A stretch of 64,000 nt of DNA from JADLCB01 sp964398315 (GTDB lineage Bacteria; Planctomycetota; Phycisphaerae; Tepidisphaerales; Tepidisphaeraceae): positions 1 through 64,000 of the forward strand of contig CAYNMV010000019.1 in assembly GCA_964398315.1 (NCBI GenBank). Direction: 5' to 3'. Made by a program: the position numbers and the translations under genes. The first letter of the stretch is position 1, and every line of letters starts with the position of its first letter. Below the pieces are notes generated by a model. The model had not been told where the DNA came from. It did not search any database and was given only the letters and a program-made list of their open reading frames with translations. Shown piece after piece: positions 43,928 to 52,756 of this stretch.

Positions 43928-44966
43928 CGGCACGCATCGCCGCACGCCGGGCAAGGGAAGAAGACGGGGAGACACCTCCAGGGAAGGATGGGGTCTCCTG
44001 AACAAACCAAGTGCGGTATTCGTACCGGGCGCAAGAGGTTGTGGCCGCGGAGCAGGGACGTTCTGCACCCACACCAACCGTTCGACGCCGGAGCACGGAG
44101 GCTCCACTGAAGGCGGCGAACCGGATAGGCCCCGCCCCACGCAGGATGCAGGGGGCGGTGGATTAACCGCCCGGGAACGACGGCGTGCTCTGACTGGGAG
44201 AAGGTTGTGGCCCAGTCTCGGCATTCCGCGGCAGGTGCTCGCTGGGTTGCCGGCGGCGATGGGGACGAAGGATCGTCCCCGCGTCGCCAGCAATCCGGCG
44301 GGCCCCGCCATTTTTGCTTCGGCCGATCAACCGGTCGGCCAGCAGGGCCGGGCACAGCGCTTCACCCCTGATTCGGTGGCGCAGCGACCCGACAACGACC
44401 AGGCGTCCCGCCCCCCCCGGGCGAGGCCCCTTGAGAGACTGATACTGCGGAGCCATCTCACGGATGGGGCCCTCTACCCTGGGAAAGAGGGGGCAGGATG
44501 CCCGGCTCTTCTGTATCGGTTGCAGCAGCGTACCGCATTCGGAATTTCACCCGCGCGGCGGCAGCCACGGCCGGACCCGTTCGTCCGACCCGCGCCGATC
44601 ACCCGCTTGTCCTACGGTACTTCCCCTGAATCGGCCTGGCGACTGGCGGCCAGACCGCAGCCGCCGCATTCCCACCTCCCTCACGCGACAGCCAACAGGC
44701 CTCCCTTGCGCTATCCCGCCTGTGCAGCGGGGTCATCCATAACAAAATACGGACTCATTAGATTATTGTTCCAGTCCACGCGACAAGGCAAGCAAAATCC
44801 GGGGAAAGTTCGTATGCGGCCCGGCTTGCTGTGGCGCTGTCGGCCCCCCGCCACCGTCACATCCTGATCTTGCGACTGATTGACCGGCCAGCCTGTGACC
44901 AGTCTGCCGGCCAGCGCCGCCTCCCGACTGGACGCGGGCCGGCCAGGATCGACAATCACCCCTGCC
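43928..44966. other. 1-kb gene-free, hairpin-rich spacer between mraZ and rsmH
   Basis: No coding sequence is supported. Strong stems are visible on the plus strand: GGAGAC/GTCTCC near 43969-43998; GGTTGTGG with CCACACCAACC near 44037-44079; TTCG-CGCC with GGCG-CGAA near 44080-44120; CCGCCCC/GGGGCGG near 44132-44159; GACTGGG/CCCAGTC (44192-44198 and 44211-44217); and GGGGACG/CGTCCCC (44261-44267 and 44274-44280) inside GGCGA/TCGCC. They are crowded in the first 370 bp, as expected for a structured RNA. The sequence shows no RNase P P4 signature, no tmRNA acceptor end and no SRP loop that I can see. Nature unknown; G+C-rich DNA can also form stems by chance. Confidence 0.5.
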
Positions 44967-45899
44967 ATGGCCACTCCCCTGCCCACCACCGGCCACGAGC
45001 CGGTCCTTCTGGATGAAACGCTCGACGCTCTCAACCTGCGGCCGGGTGCGGTGATCGTCGATTGTACCCTTGGCCGGGGTGGCCACGCCGCGGCCATCGC
45101 CGGGCGCCTCGGCTCAACCGGCCTGCTGGTCGGCCTGGATGTCGATCCACACAACCTTGCCTTCGCCGCCGAGCGCCTTCAGTCCACCGGCTGCCCGCAC
45201 CGCCTCTTCCACGCCAACTTCGCGGAACTGGACGATGTCCTGGCGGCGATCGCGCGCACCTCCGATGAGTCGGCCGCCCCGTTTCGCGTGGATGGCATCC
45301 TGGCCGACCTGGGCCTGTCCACCAACCAGCTCTTTGATGCCCGCTACGGGCTGTCGTTCGCGCAGGACATGCCGCTGGACATGCGCATCGACCCGCGCAT
45401 CGACAAAACCGCCGCCGATTTCGTCAACACGATGAAGGAGGCGGAGCTGGCCAACGTCCTATATGAACTGGCCCAGGAGCGTTATTCGCGGCGAATTGCC
45501 AGAAAGATTGTCGAAGCGCGGCGACTCTCGCCGATCAAATCCACGTCGGCATTGGCGGACCTGGTCCGCCAGGCGATCCCGTCGAGGGGGCGTGCCCCTG
45601 AGAAGATCGACCCCGCCACGAGGACGTTTCTCGCGCTTCGCATGCTGGTGAATCGTGAGATCGAGAACCTCCACGGCCTGCTGGAGCAGGCACCCCGCCA
45701 CCTCAAACCGGGCGGGCGACTGGCGGTGATCAGCTTCCAATCGACGGAAGACCGGATCGTCAAGCAGGCATTGCGGTCGGCGGAGCAGACCGGGCTTGTG
45801 AAGCTCATCACCCGAAAGCCCATCGGTCCCGCCGAAGCTGAACTCCTCCGCAATCCCCGCGCACGATCGGCGAAGTTGCGAGTGGCAGAGAAAGCGTGA
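44967..45899 (+). CDS. rsmH: 16S rRNA m4C1402 methyltransferase RsmH
   Basis: About 310 residues from the ATG at 44967 (MATPLPTTGHEPVLLDE), the standard RsmH start and length; the frame is open further upstream without family sequence. The SAM-binding motif is VDCTLGRGGHA, then VGLDVDPHNL, VDGILADLGLSTNQLF and the conserved C-terminal GGRLAVISFQSTEDRIVK. It N4-methylates C1402 of 16S rRNA in the 30S decoding site. In most bacteria it follows mraZ in the dcw cluster, as here apart from the long spacer. It is followed 96 bp later by a LysM protein. Confidence 0.95.
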   Translation: MATPLPTTGHEPVLLDETLDALNLRPGAVIVDCTLGRGGHAAAIAGRLGSTGLLVGLDVDPHNLAFAAERLQSTGCPHRLFHANFAELDDVLAAIARTSDESAAPFRVDGILADLGLSTNQLFDARYGLSFAQDMPLDMRIDPRIDKTAADFVNTMKEAELANVLYELAQERYSRRIARKIVEARRLSPIKSTSALADLVRQAIPSRGRAPEKIDPATRTFLALRMLVNREIENLHGLLEQAPRHLKPGGRLAVISFQSTEDRIVKQALRSAEQTGLVKLITRKPIGPAEAELLRNPRARSAKLRVAEKA

Positions 45900-45995
45900 T
45901 GGGTCATGAGTGATGGGAGATGCGTCGCCGCCGGGCGAGGACGCTTCACTCCGCAGGTTGCCACTCATCACCCATCCCCCATTACCGAGGTGTAC

Positions 45996-47024
45996 ATGAC
46001 ACGCGAGACGAAAATCGGGCTGCTGGTCGGGCTGGCGTTTATCATCGTCATCGGCATCCTGCTCAGCGATCACCTGACGGTGACAGCCGAGCCGCCGCAG
46101 GCTGCCCTGGTGCAGGCCGGGACCAACGTGCGCCAGGGCATCACCGTGCCCACGGTGAGCAACTCGGCGGTGGCCACCCAGCCGCAGCAGCCGACTGAAG
46201 TGATCCCCCAGCAGCCGGTGCTGACCCAGCAGGATCTGCGCCAGCCCCTGCCCCAGGAGCGAATCGACGTGCGCATCGGTGTTGCCCAGGGCACTTCCGC
46301 GCCTGGCGCTTTCGCCCAGGGCCCGCAGATCAGTGGCCAGGTCGCGCCGCAGGCCGATGGGTATCCCGTGCAGCCGGCCAATGTGGTGCAGTCGGTGATT
46401 CTCCCCGAGGATCTGCCGGCCCCCACCCTGCCCGCCGAACTGCACCTGCCCCAGGAGATGCCTCTGCCCGGCCAGGTGGAATCAACCCATCCGCTGACCC
46501 GCGCCTTTGGCGACTCCCTTGAGCCGGTGCACGCTCCCGGGCAGCAGCGCACCGCATCCGAGCCGCAGCCCGTCCGCGACACCGTCGCCGCCCGCGAGTA
46601 TGTGGCCGTCGCCGGCGACACGCTTTCGAAGATCGCCGGCCGGTTTTACGGGGCCAACACCCGCGCCAATCGTGACCTGATCGTGCGGGCCAACCCCTCG
46701 CTCAAGGACAACCCGAACCTGATCATCGCCGGCCGCACTTACCTGATCCCTGATCAGAAAATCACCACCACCCCGGCCAGCACCGGCACAGTGGCCCCCG
46801 CGCCGCAGCAGGCCAGCGCTGCAAACCCTCCGGCTGTCAGCCACTACACCTACAAGGTGAAGCCCGGCGACAGCCTGTGGAAGATCGCCAATGAACAGCT
46901 CGGCGACACCGGCGCCATCAGCATGATCAAGGACCTGAACCGGGATACCCTCAAGGGCAGCGACGTTGTCCGCGTCGGCATGACTCTCAAGCTGCCGGGC
47001 AAGGCCGTCTCCAGCGTGAACTGA
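45996..47024 (+). CDS. Membrane-anchored LysM protein
   Basis: About 342 residues from the ATG at 45996, which has GAGG 7 bases upstream. An N-terminal transmembrane helix (KIGLLVGLAFIIVIGILLSDHL) is followed by a Pro/Gln-rich linker of about 170 residues. Two LysM domains follow, at about 203-253 (VAVAGDTLSKIAGRFYGANTRAN, ending LIIAGRTYLIP) and about 287-335 (YKVKPGDSLWKIANEQLGD, ending VRVGMTLKLP). LysM domains bind peptidoglycan or chitin GlcNAc chains. Position between rsmH and an FtsL-like gene suggests a role at the cell wall or septum. Confidence 0.85.
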   Translation: MTRETKIGLLVGLAFIIVIGILLSDHLTVTAEPPQAALVQAGTNVRQGITVPTVSNSAVATQPQQPTEVIPQQPVLTQQDLRQPLPQERIDVRIGVAQGTSAPGAFAQGPQISGQVAPQADGYPVQPANVVQSVILPEDLPAPTLPAELHLPQEMPLPGQVESTHPLTRAFGDSLEPVHAPGQQRTASEPQPVRDTVAAREYVAVAGDTLSKIAGRFYGANTRANRDLIVRANPSLKDNPNLIIAGRTYLIPDQKITTTPASTGTVAPAPQQASAANPPAVSHYTYKVKPGDSLWKIANEQLGDTGAISMIKDLNRDTLKGSDVVRVGMTLKLPGKAVSSVN

Positions 47025-47053
47025 AAGAAGCGTGATCTGAAAGAGAAGCGCTG

Positions 47054-47103
47054 AAGGTGGGCAGGGGCTCGGTGGCCGTGATGCACGATCCCCTGCCCAC
47101 CTT
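47054..47103 (+). terminator. 14-bp inverted repeat spanning the FtsL-like upstream start
   Basis: AAGGTGGGCAGGGG pairs perfectly with CCCCTGCCCACCTT around a 22-base loop that contains the ATG at 47081. No T run follows. It may be an attenuator, an mRNA-processing or a translation-control hairpin between the LysM gene and the FtsL-like gene. Confidence 0.4.
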
Positions 47104-47413
47104 CAACAACCAACCCCAACTACCCATGGTCAAGATCGTCCTCTGCCTCGTCTCTTTCCTGGTGCTGGCGGGACTGGTGATGCAGCTTCGCCAGCAGCAC
47201 CTGGACCTGAGCTACCAGACCAATCGCCTGCATAACCGCATCGAGGCCCAGCAGGCCAAGCTCTGGAACCAGCAGCTCCGCATCGCCGCCTACACCGCTC
47301 CGCGCGCGATCATCGAGACCGTTGGCCAGCACCAGATCGACCTGGTCCCCGCTACTCCGCTGCCCCCCGCCACGCGCATCGTCGTCAGCGGAACCAGTGA
47401 GCCGCGGGATTGA
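47081..47413 (+). CDS. FtsL-like small coiled-coil membrane protein
   Basis: A protein of 110 residues from the ATG at 47081, or 95 from the ATG at 47126 (MVKIVLCLVSFL), which lies outside the upstream hairpin. It has a short N-terminal segment, one transmembrane helix (KIVLCLVSFLVLAGLVMQL) and a heptad-rich coiled coil (LRQQHLDLSYQTNRLHNRIEAQQAKLWNQQLRIAAY) followed by a variable tail. Together with its place after rsmH in the dcw region, that is the layout of FtsL, the divisome scaffold that pairs with FtsB and FtsQ. Sequence identity cannot be judged; FtsL is poorly conserved and planctomycete division is atypical. Confidence 0.55.
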   Translation: MHDPLPTFNNQPQLPMVKIVLCLVSFLVLAGLVMQLRQQHLDLSYQTNRLHNRIEAQQAKLWNQQLRIAAYTAPRAIIETVGQHQIDLVPATPLPPATRIVVSGTSEPRD

Positions 47414-47471
47414 TCACAGCGCTGCCCTCTGCCCGCGGCCAGCAGCCGCACAACATCATCGCAAACGAAAT

Positions 47472-47509
47472 GAAGGGTCTCAGGTGTTGGATGGCACCTG
47501 AGACCCTTC
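47472..47509. terminator. Convergent terminator hairpin
   Basis: GAAGGGTCTCAGGTG (47472-47486) pairs perfectly with CACCTGAGACCCTTC (47495-47509), an eight-base loop between. It sits between the converging FtsL-like and mqnA genes, as expected for a shared terminator. Confidence 0.65.
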
Positions 47510-47563
47510 GCTTATTCAGGGTGAGGCTGTCTGAACCAATCCAGTGCCCGCGGCAACAGGCAC

Positions 47564-48412
47564 TTACAATGCCTGGGCGATCACAAGCTCGCGCGCGGGC
47601 GCTGGCACAACGCCCTCTTCGGCTGCCAGGCGATGAAACAGGCGGATCGCCTCGACCTGGCGGGGGCCGATGTCATACTGCATGTTCTCGATGAGATAGC
47701 GGCGGGCCAGGTCGGCCGGCCAGCCCAGGTTGGCCGCATGACGTTCGACAATCCGGTCCACGTTGGCCAGCCCCTGGTGCTTGGCAGTTTCCAGTTCCGC
47801 CGGCAGGCTGCCCAGGTCCACCCCGGGCCGGGCCATCCACGCGGCGAAGACGAACGGCAGGCCGGTCATCGCTTTCCATGCCTCGCCCAGATCAAGCTGA
47901 TGCGGATAGCCGGCACCATCCTGCTGGACCACCTTGTCACCGATCAGCAGCCGGGCGATGGCGGCCTCCGGCTTTGCCGGCCGCTGTGGATCACCCACCT
48001 CCGCGGCCAGCTCGGTGAACCGGGGCCGAATCCCGTAATGCCGCGCCAGGATCACCCGCGCCAGCGCAACTGAGGTATGCGAATGGGTATCGCACGCCAG
48101 CACGCCGATCTGCTCGATCGGCACCGGGCTGAAGATGCGCACCGTCAGCGTCTGCCCATCCGAGCCAATCCCAGCACTGGGCACCAGGCGCAACCCGTCC
48201 ATGCGCTGATAATCGATGATCGGCAGCATGGCGATGTCATAGCGCCCATCCTGCAACCCTTCCAGCAGCCGGGCCGGCACATCCAGCCGCAGGTTCACAC
48301 CGGGCGCATCTTCCAATCCCCAGATCAGCGGCTTGGTGTTGAGATAACTCACGGCTCCCACGCACAGCGTGCGCGTGGCGGAGACAACATCGGCGGAAGG
48401 TGCGGCAGTCAT
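47564..48412 (-). CDS. mqnA: Chorismate dehydratase MqnA (futalosine pathway)
   Basis: A 282-residue periplasmic-binding-protein-fold enzyme. The opening VGAVSYLNTKPLIWGLE is the MqnA signature (G-x-V-x-Y-x-N-x-x-P-L). DIAMLPIIDYQR, LACDTHSHTSVALARVIL and LLIGDKVVQ are also typical of the MqnA/MqnD fold. MqnA dehydrates chorismate to 3-enolpyruvyl-benzoate, the first step of menaquinone synthesis by the futalosine route, common in planctomycetes. No other mqn gene is in the window. Confidence 0.9.
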   Translation of the reverse strand: MTAAPSADVVSATRTLCVGAVSYLNTKPLIWGLEDAPGVNLRLDVPARLLEGLQDGRYDIAMLPIIDYQRMDGLRLVPSAGIGSDGQTLTVRIFSPVPIEQIGVLACDTHSHTSVALARVILARHYGIRPRFTELAAEVGDPQRPAKPEAAIARLLIGDKVVQQDGAGYPHQLDLGEAWKAMTGLPFVFAAWMARPGVDLGSLPAELETAKHQGLANVDRIVERHAANLGWPADLARRYLIENMQYDIGPRQVEAIRLFHRLAAEEGVVPAPARELVIAQAL

Positions 48413-48592
48413 GATCCGATTATCCTACGTCTGCCCGCCCCCGGCCGTCCGATCTTTCACCGGTTTTGACATGACAGAAAATCGACCTGGCAGAAATTTG
48501 CCGTCAACCGGCAGCGTGTGGGCGGGCATCGGAACCCCTCGCCACACGGCAGGCCCGCCCTCTGGGTGCCCATGGCGGGGGGAGGGGCGCGT

Positions 48593-49516
48593 TTACTCCA
48601 GTGCGCCGGCCGTGGCGGTGGAATACGGCTCGCGAATGCGCTGGAGGAACGCATCGCGCTCCTCCCGGTTCATCGGCGCAACGGTCAAGGTCAGGCGCTG
48701 CTCTGCCCCGGGCTCCGGCGACTTGATCTGCACGTCGATCACCCGCACCGGCACTTCGCGCTGTTCGCCCAGGCCGCCGGCATTGAGCGGGATGAAGACC
48801 ACCGGCTCGCTGGGGCGGTGCTCCAGCATCTGAATCAGGAGCTTGCTCATCGCCGCCTGGATTGCCTCGCTGTTGGCATCGCCGTCAGGGCTGATGCGCG
48901 CCCGGCGCTGGAGCGGCGGCAGGCGATGTGAGACCGCTTCGATCAGCCGCTGTTTCTGGTTGTCCCACAAAGCTTCAGGCAGCGGGGCGCGGCCGCCCAT
49001 TGTGCGGACCAGGCGCAGATCAAGCTGGCCATCGCTGGTGATGCGCGGCTCAAAATGGGCGCTGGCTTTCACATCCGGCAGCAGCCCCAGGTCCCGCACC
49101 TCGCCGACCAGGATCAGCCGGCCATCATGCAGCACCACCTGCGGGTTGTGCATGTACTTCTCCAGCTTCTGCTCCCAGCCGTTGACATGCGCCCATTTCA
49201 GGAAAAAGGCATTCAGCTCGGTGGCGGAGAAGGAAATGAGGATCGGTTTGTTTTCTTCAAACGCCCGCTGGGTGGCGGCGGGATCGGAGCGGTCATATAC
49301 GGCAAACTGCCGGGCATGCGCCTCGGCCAGCCGGTTCTGTGCCCGAATCCACGCCTGTAAAGCGCGATCCGCCGCCGCGTCCAGTTCAGTGGCGCTGAGT
49401 TGCTGGGGATACCAGTCGGGTGTACTGCGCAGTTGCCACAGGCCGCCCCCCACCACCAGCAGGACGACAACGAGCAAAATCGCAACACCCAGGAGGATTC
49501 GTCTGATCCAACGCAT
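48593..49516 (-). CDS. Membrane-anchored hypothetical protein
   Basis: About 307 residues from the ATG at 49516 (MRWIRRILLGVAILLVVVLLVVGGGLW, a transmembrane anchor). The soluble part has FSATELNAFFLKWAHVNGWEQKLEKYMHNPQVVLHDGRLILVGEVRDLGLLPDVKASAHFEP, suggesting a beta-rich domain, then a helical segment and RVIDVQIKSPEPGAEQRLTL. No family recognised. Topology implies a periplasmic domain. 180 bp separate it from mqnA. Confidence 0.6.
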   Translation of the reverse strand: MRWIRRILLGVAILLVVVLLVVGGGLWQLRSTPDWYPQQLSATELDAAADRALQAWIRAQNRLAEAHARQFAVYDRSDPAATQRAFEENKPILISFSATELNAFFLKWAHVNGWEQKLEKYMHNPQVVLHDGRLILVGEVRDLGLLPDVKASAHFEPRITSDGQLDLRLVRTMGGRAPLPEALWDNQKQRLIEAVSHRLPPLQRRARISPDGDANSEAIQAAMSKLLIQMLEHRPSEPVVFIPLNAGGLGEQREVPVRVIDVQIKSPEPGAEQRLTLTVAPMNREERDAFLQRIREPYSTATAGALE

Positions 49517-49790
49517 AAGAACACTACGAGCGCAACAGGCTGATCGATCGGCCGGAATTGGAACCGAACTGCGCGTTCGTCGCAACTTCCGGCATGCCAC
49601 AGGCCACCTGGCCGGCATACCCTGCCCATTCCCCCGAGCAAATCCCAAGCCACCTGTCGCCAATGTGCCCACTTAAGCCAGGCCAGGGCGCTGCGCAGGT
49701 ACACTTAACCTGGATGCCTGCCCGGGTTGGGCTGCCGTTTTTTAGCAAGGCGGCCACTCGCCGCGATGACCCGGACGATCCAGCGCTATC

Positions 49791-50297
49791 GTGCCTGCCG
49801 CCACCTGCTCAACTTCCACTTACCGCACCCAGGCACGCCGTATCCGCGCCCGGCTGGGACACGATCCGGCGGCGATGTACCGGGCGCTGTGCGCACTGGC
49901 CAAGCCGCCCACAGAGCCACAACCGCGCCGGCCGATCCCCTGCGTATCGCGGCCCGCGCGGCAGTCTGAGGCCCCGCGTCCCCTGCCCGATGCCGCAGTG
50001 TGGTTCGCGCAACTGGTTGAGGCACACCTCGAGGGGGCCCTTCTGCGATACTCGATGCGCCAGCGCCTGTTGAGGCAGGCCGACCGCCTCGGCCTGCACC
50101 GCTTTGAGGCGAACCTGATCATCGCCACGATCCAGCACCGCCGCCGATACCTGCTGGATGAACCGGCCGAAGCGGTGGACCCGGCGGGTCGTTCCCACAC
50201 CGCCTCTTCGACCCGCTGGCTCCCGGCCGCGGCGGCCGCGGTGCTCCTGCAAAGTGCCATTCTTACCGCGCTGTGGCTTCTCTGGCCGGGCGGATGA
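49791..50297 (+). CDS. Small C-terminally anchored hypothetical protein
   Basis: A 168-residue protein from the GTG at 49791. The central part AVWFAQLVEAHLEGALLRYSMRQRLLRQADRLGLHRFEANLIIATIQHRR looks like a structured helical domain, and the C terminus ends in one hydrophobic helix (LPAAAAAVLLQSAILTALWLLWPGG), so it is probably tail-anchored. The N-terminal portion is less certain. The opposite strand and another frame are also open, but neither shows such a domain. Function unknown. Confidence 0.5.
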   Translation: MPAATCSTSTYRTQARRIRARLGHDPAAMYRALCALAKPPTEPQPRRPIPCVSRPARQSEAPRPLPDAAVWFAQLVEAHLEGALLRYSMRQRLLRQADRLGLHRFEANLIIATIQHRRRYLLDEPAEAVDPAGRSHTASSTRWLPAAAAAVLLQSAILTALWLLWPGG

Positions 50298-50382
50298 TCT
50301 TGTCACCCCGAGTCGCACCAGGCATGCACCGGCAACATCAGGATCTGCCCACGATCCGTACCCGGGCGGATGCCGCGACAGG

Positions 50383-51543
50383 TCAAGCGCTGCCGGAATC
50401 GTCCATCTCGGGCTGAAGGGGAGCATCTGGCTTCAGATGGGCCGCGGCGGATGCCGCCACCGGACGACGTGGCAGCACGCGGAGAATCTGATCGAACAGC
50501 CGGGCCTCATCATCGTCGGCGAAGCGAATCGCCATCGCCAGCCGCCAGACGGGCAGCGGCAACTCGTGCAGCTTCATCCGCCGCAGTTTCGGCCAGTCCT
50601 TCTCGGTGGTCAGGAGCGCTTCGGCTCCCTGCTGCTGGGCGGCCTGTGCCACCTGCTCCAGGTCCGCGTAGCGGAAATCATGGTGATCGGGGAACCAGTG
50701 CCATCCCCGGCAGCTTTCGCCGAACCCCTCAAGCTGTTTCTGCAGTGCGTGTGGTGTGCCGATGCCGGCGAAGGCATAGAACGGTCGCGTGCGCAGCACC
50801 TCCACCGGCAGTGAATCCGGCCCCTCCAGCACCGCCACCAGCGCATGCCGCGCGCGATAGACCGGAGCGCCGCAGTGGTGGGCGCGGATCTGGCGTTCGA
50901 TCGCGGCCAGTTGATCCAGCGAAACCTGATCCGCCCGCGTCAGCACGATCGCATCGGCCCGGCGGATGCCGCCGATCGGCTCGCGCAGCAGCCCCCGCGG
51001 CAACACATGCCCAAAACCGAACGGCTCAATCGCGTTCACCAGCACCAGGTCGAAATCACGCTGCGCCCGGCGGTGCTGGAAGGCATCATCCAGCACGAAC
51101 ACATCCACCTCATCATACTTGGCAACATGACGGGCGCCCGCCACGCGATCGGCCTCGGCATGCACGATCACCCGGCGGCCTTTGCTGCGATGCAACTGAT
51201 CTTCGAGCATGAGCTGCTCATCGCTCACCTCGCACTCGCCGGTGCGATAGCCGCGCATGAGGATCGCCGGGGCATAGCCGGCATCGCGCAGGCGCTCGGT
51301 GAGCCAGCGGACAACCGGGGTCTTGCCGGTCCCGCCGGTGGTCAGGTTTCCCACGCTGATGGCGGGCACTGGCAGCGGAAACGACTTTTTCCAGCCGTGA
51401 TCGTAGGCAACATTCCGCAATGCCATGGCCCCGGCGTAAAACGGCTCGAGCAGGCGCAACCCGCCGCGCATCAGTGCAGCGCCCAGGCCGCGGGTCTCAC
51501 CGCTGAGCAGCCGGATCAGAGCCTGTTCACGCGAAGCAGTCAT
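50383..51543 (-). CDS. lpxK: Tetraacyldisaccharide 4'-kinase LpxK
   Basis: A 386-residue inner-membrane-associated kinase. An N-terminal helix (residues 15-45) precedes the P-loop VGNLTTGGTGKTPVV (about 64-78), then DDAFQHRRAQRDFDLVLVNA and GRLLREP-like (LPRGLLREP) segments with catalytic Asp residues, and a C-terminal TTEKDWPKL motif conserved in LpxK. It phosphorylates the 4' position of the lipid A precursor. This fits a Gram-negative planctomycete with lipid A. It lies 96 bp downstream of gluQ on the same strand. Confidence 0.93.
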   Translation of the reverse strand: MTASREQALIRLLSGETRGLGAALMRGGLRLLEPFYAGAMALRNVAYDHGWKKSFPLPVPAISVGNLTTGGTGKTPVVRWLTERLRDAGYAPAILMRGYRTGECEVSDEQLMLEDQLHRSKGRRVIVHAEADRVAGARHVAKYDEVDVFVLDDAFQHRRAQRDFDLVLVNAIEPFGFGHVLPRGLLREPIGGIRRADAIVLTRADQVSLDQLAAIERQIRAHHCGAPVYRARHALVAVLEGPDSLPVEVLRTRPFYAFAGIGTPHALQKQLEGFGESCRGWHWFPDHHDFRYADLEQVAQAAQQQGAEALLTTEKDWPKLRRMKLHELPLPVWRLAMAIRFADDDEARLFDQILRVLPRRPVAASAAAHLKPDAPLQPEMDDSGSA

Positions 51544-51639
51544 GTCGAGTGGTCGTTGCCGGTGGTCAGTGGACGATCAACGTGGGCGCATGGTGCCGAT
51601 TCGCCGGTAAGCGTCAACCGCGCCCGCCTGGCCGCCGCC

Positions 51640-52626
51640 CTACCCATCCAGCAGCCAGGCATCCTCAGCGCGCGTGAAGATGATCGGCGTGGCGGGCATA
51701 TTGGCCAGGGTGAATCGGCCCAGCAGGTCGGCAGCGCAGTCGATCCGGCCGGCCGGCTCGATGCCGCACCAGCGGGCGAGCAACTGCAGCACGCGGCCCG
51801 GCGGCACACCCTGCTGGCGATAGCAGCAGAGGCGCGAATCACCATGCCGCTTGGCCAGGCGCAGACCATCCTCCCCCAGGACCAGCGGCAGGTGGCAGTA
51901 ACGCGGAAGGCGATCCGACCATCCCAGCGCGCGGTACAGGAGCATCTGCCGGGGGGTTGAATCGAGCAGGTCATTGCCGCGGACAACCCGGGTGATGCCC
52001 ATTTCCGCATCATCCACCGCCACCGCCAACTGGTAGGACGGGGTGCCATCGTTCTTGCGGATGACGAAATCGCCCAGTTGCCGGGCCACATCGAACGACC
52101 GCTCACCGGCAAAATCATCGCGCACCGTCAGTTGTTCCTCGGGCACCCAGAACCGCAGCGCCGGGGCACGGGCAGAATCGTCGCGCGGCTGCCCCGCGCC
52201 CGCTGGAGAGGGGCAAGGCATCGCCGCGCGCTGCATGCCGCGCTGGGGCGGCCGGCAGGTGCCGGGATAGATCGCCGCCCCATCGGCCGCGTGCGGGGCG
52301 CTGGCGGCCTGCTCGATGTCCTTGCGCGTGCAGGTACATTCGAACACATCCCCCTGCCGCACCAGCCGCTCGATCACCTCGGCATAGTGCGGCAGGCGGG
52401 CGGATTGGTAGATCGGCCCCTCATCCCAGTCGATTCCCAGCCAGCGCAGATCCTCGATCGCCGCCTGGTCAGCGCCGCGCTTGATGCGCGGGCCGTCGAT
52501 GTCCTCGATGCGCAGGATGATCCGCCAGCCCTGCTGCCGGGCCAGCAGCCAGTTGACCAGGAACGTGCGCGCATTGCCCAGGTGCAGCGCGCCGGTGGGT
52601 GAAGGTGCCAGACGGGTGACTTCCAT
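51640..52626 (-). CDS. gluQ: Glutamyl-Q tRNA(Asp) synthetase
   Basis: A 328-residue truncated class I synthetase without anticodon-binding domain. RLAPSPTGALHLGNARTFLVNWLLARQ gives the HIGH site (HLGN). LRIEDIDGPRIKRGA and GIDWDEGP are conserved in Glu/Gln synthetases. CTCTRKDI with YPGTCR gives the three or four Cys of the zinc site. KRHGDSR is the KMSKS-equivalent. GluQRS attaches Glu to queuosine at position 34 of tRNA(Asp). The stretch after the zinc site (PCPSPAGAGQPRDDSARAPA) is a Pro/Ala-rich insertion before FWVPEEQ. Start ATG at 52626. Confidence 0.9.
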   Translation of the reverse strand: MEVTRLAPSPTGALHLGNARTFLVNWLLARQQGWRIILRIEDIDGPRIKRGADQAAIEDLRWLGIDWDEGPIYQSARLPHYAEVIERLVRQGDVFECTCTRKDIEQAASAPHAADGAAIYPGTCRPPQRGMQRAAMPCPSPAGAGQPRDDSARAPALRFWVPEEQLTVRDDFAGERSFDVARQLGDFVIRKNDGTPSYQLAVAVDDAEMGITRVVRGNDLLDSTPRQMLLYRALGWSDRLPRYCHLPLVLGEDGLRLAKRHGDSRLCCYRQQGVPPGRVLQLLARWCGIEPAGRIDCAADLLGRFTLANMPATPIIFTRAEDAWLLDG

Positions 52627-52756
52627 GGCAAGCCCGCACTAACCTACCATCCGCACCGCCGGCCGTCACACCTCGCGCTGCAGGCCGCGATCGACATGGA
52701 CCGCAATCGGCATGGGCCGGATTCCATACTGACTCAAAACCGGCCCCGGCGGTAAG

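Noticed and set aside
43928..44300. RNase P RNA, tmRNA, 6S or SRP RNA
   Set aside because: None of the diagnostic conserved stretches (P4 pairing, tmRNA 3' acceptor end, SRP GGAAGCA loop) could be found on either strand.
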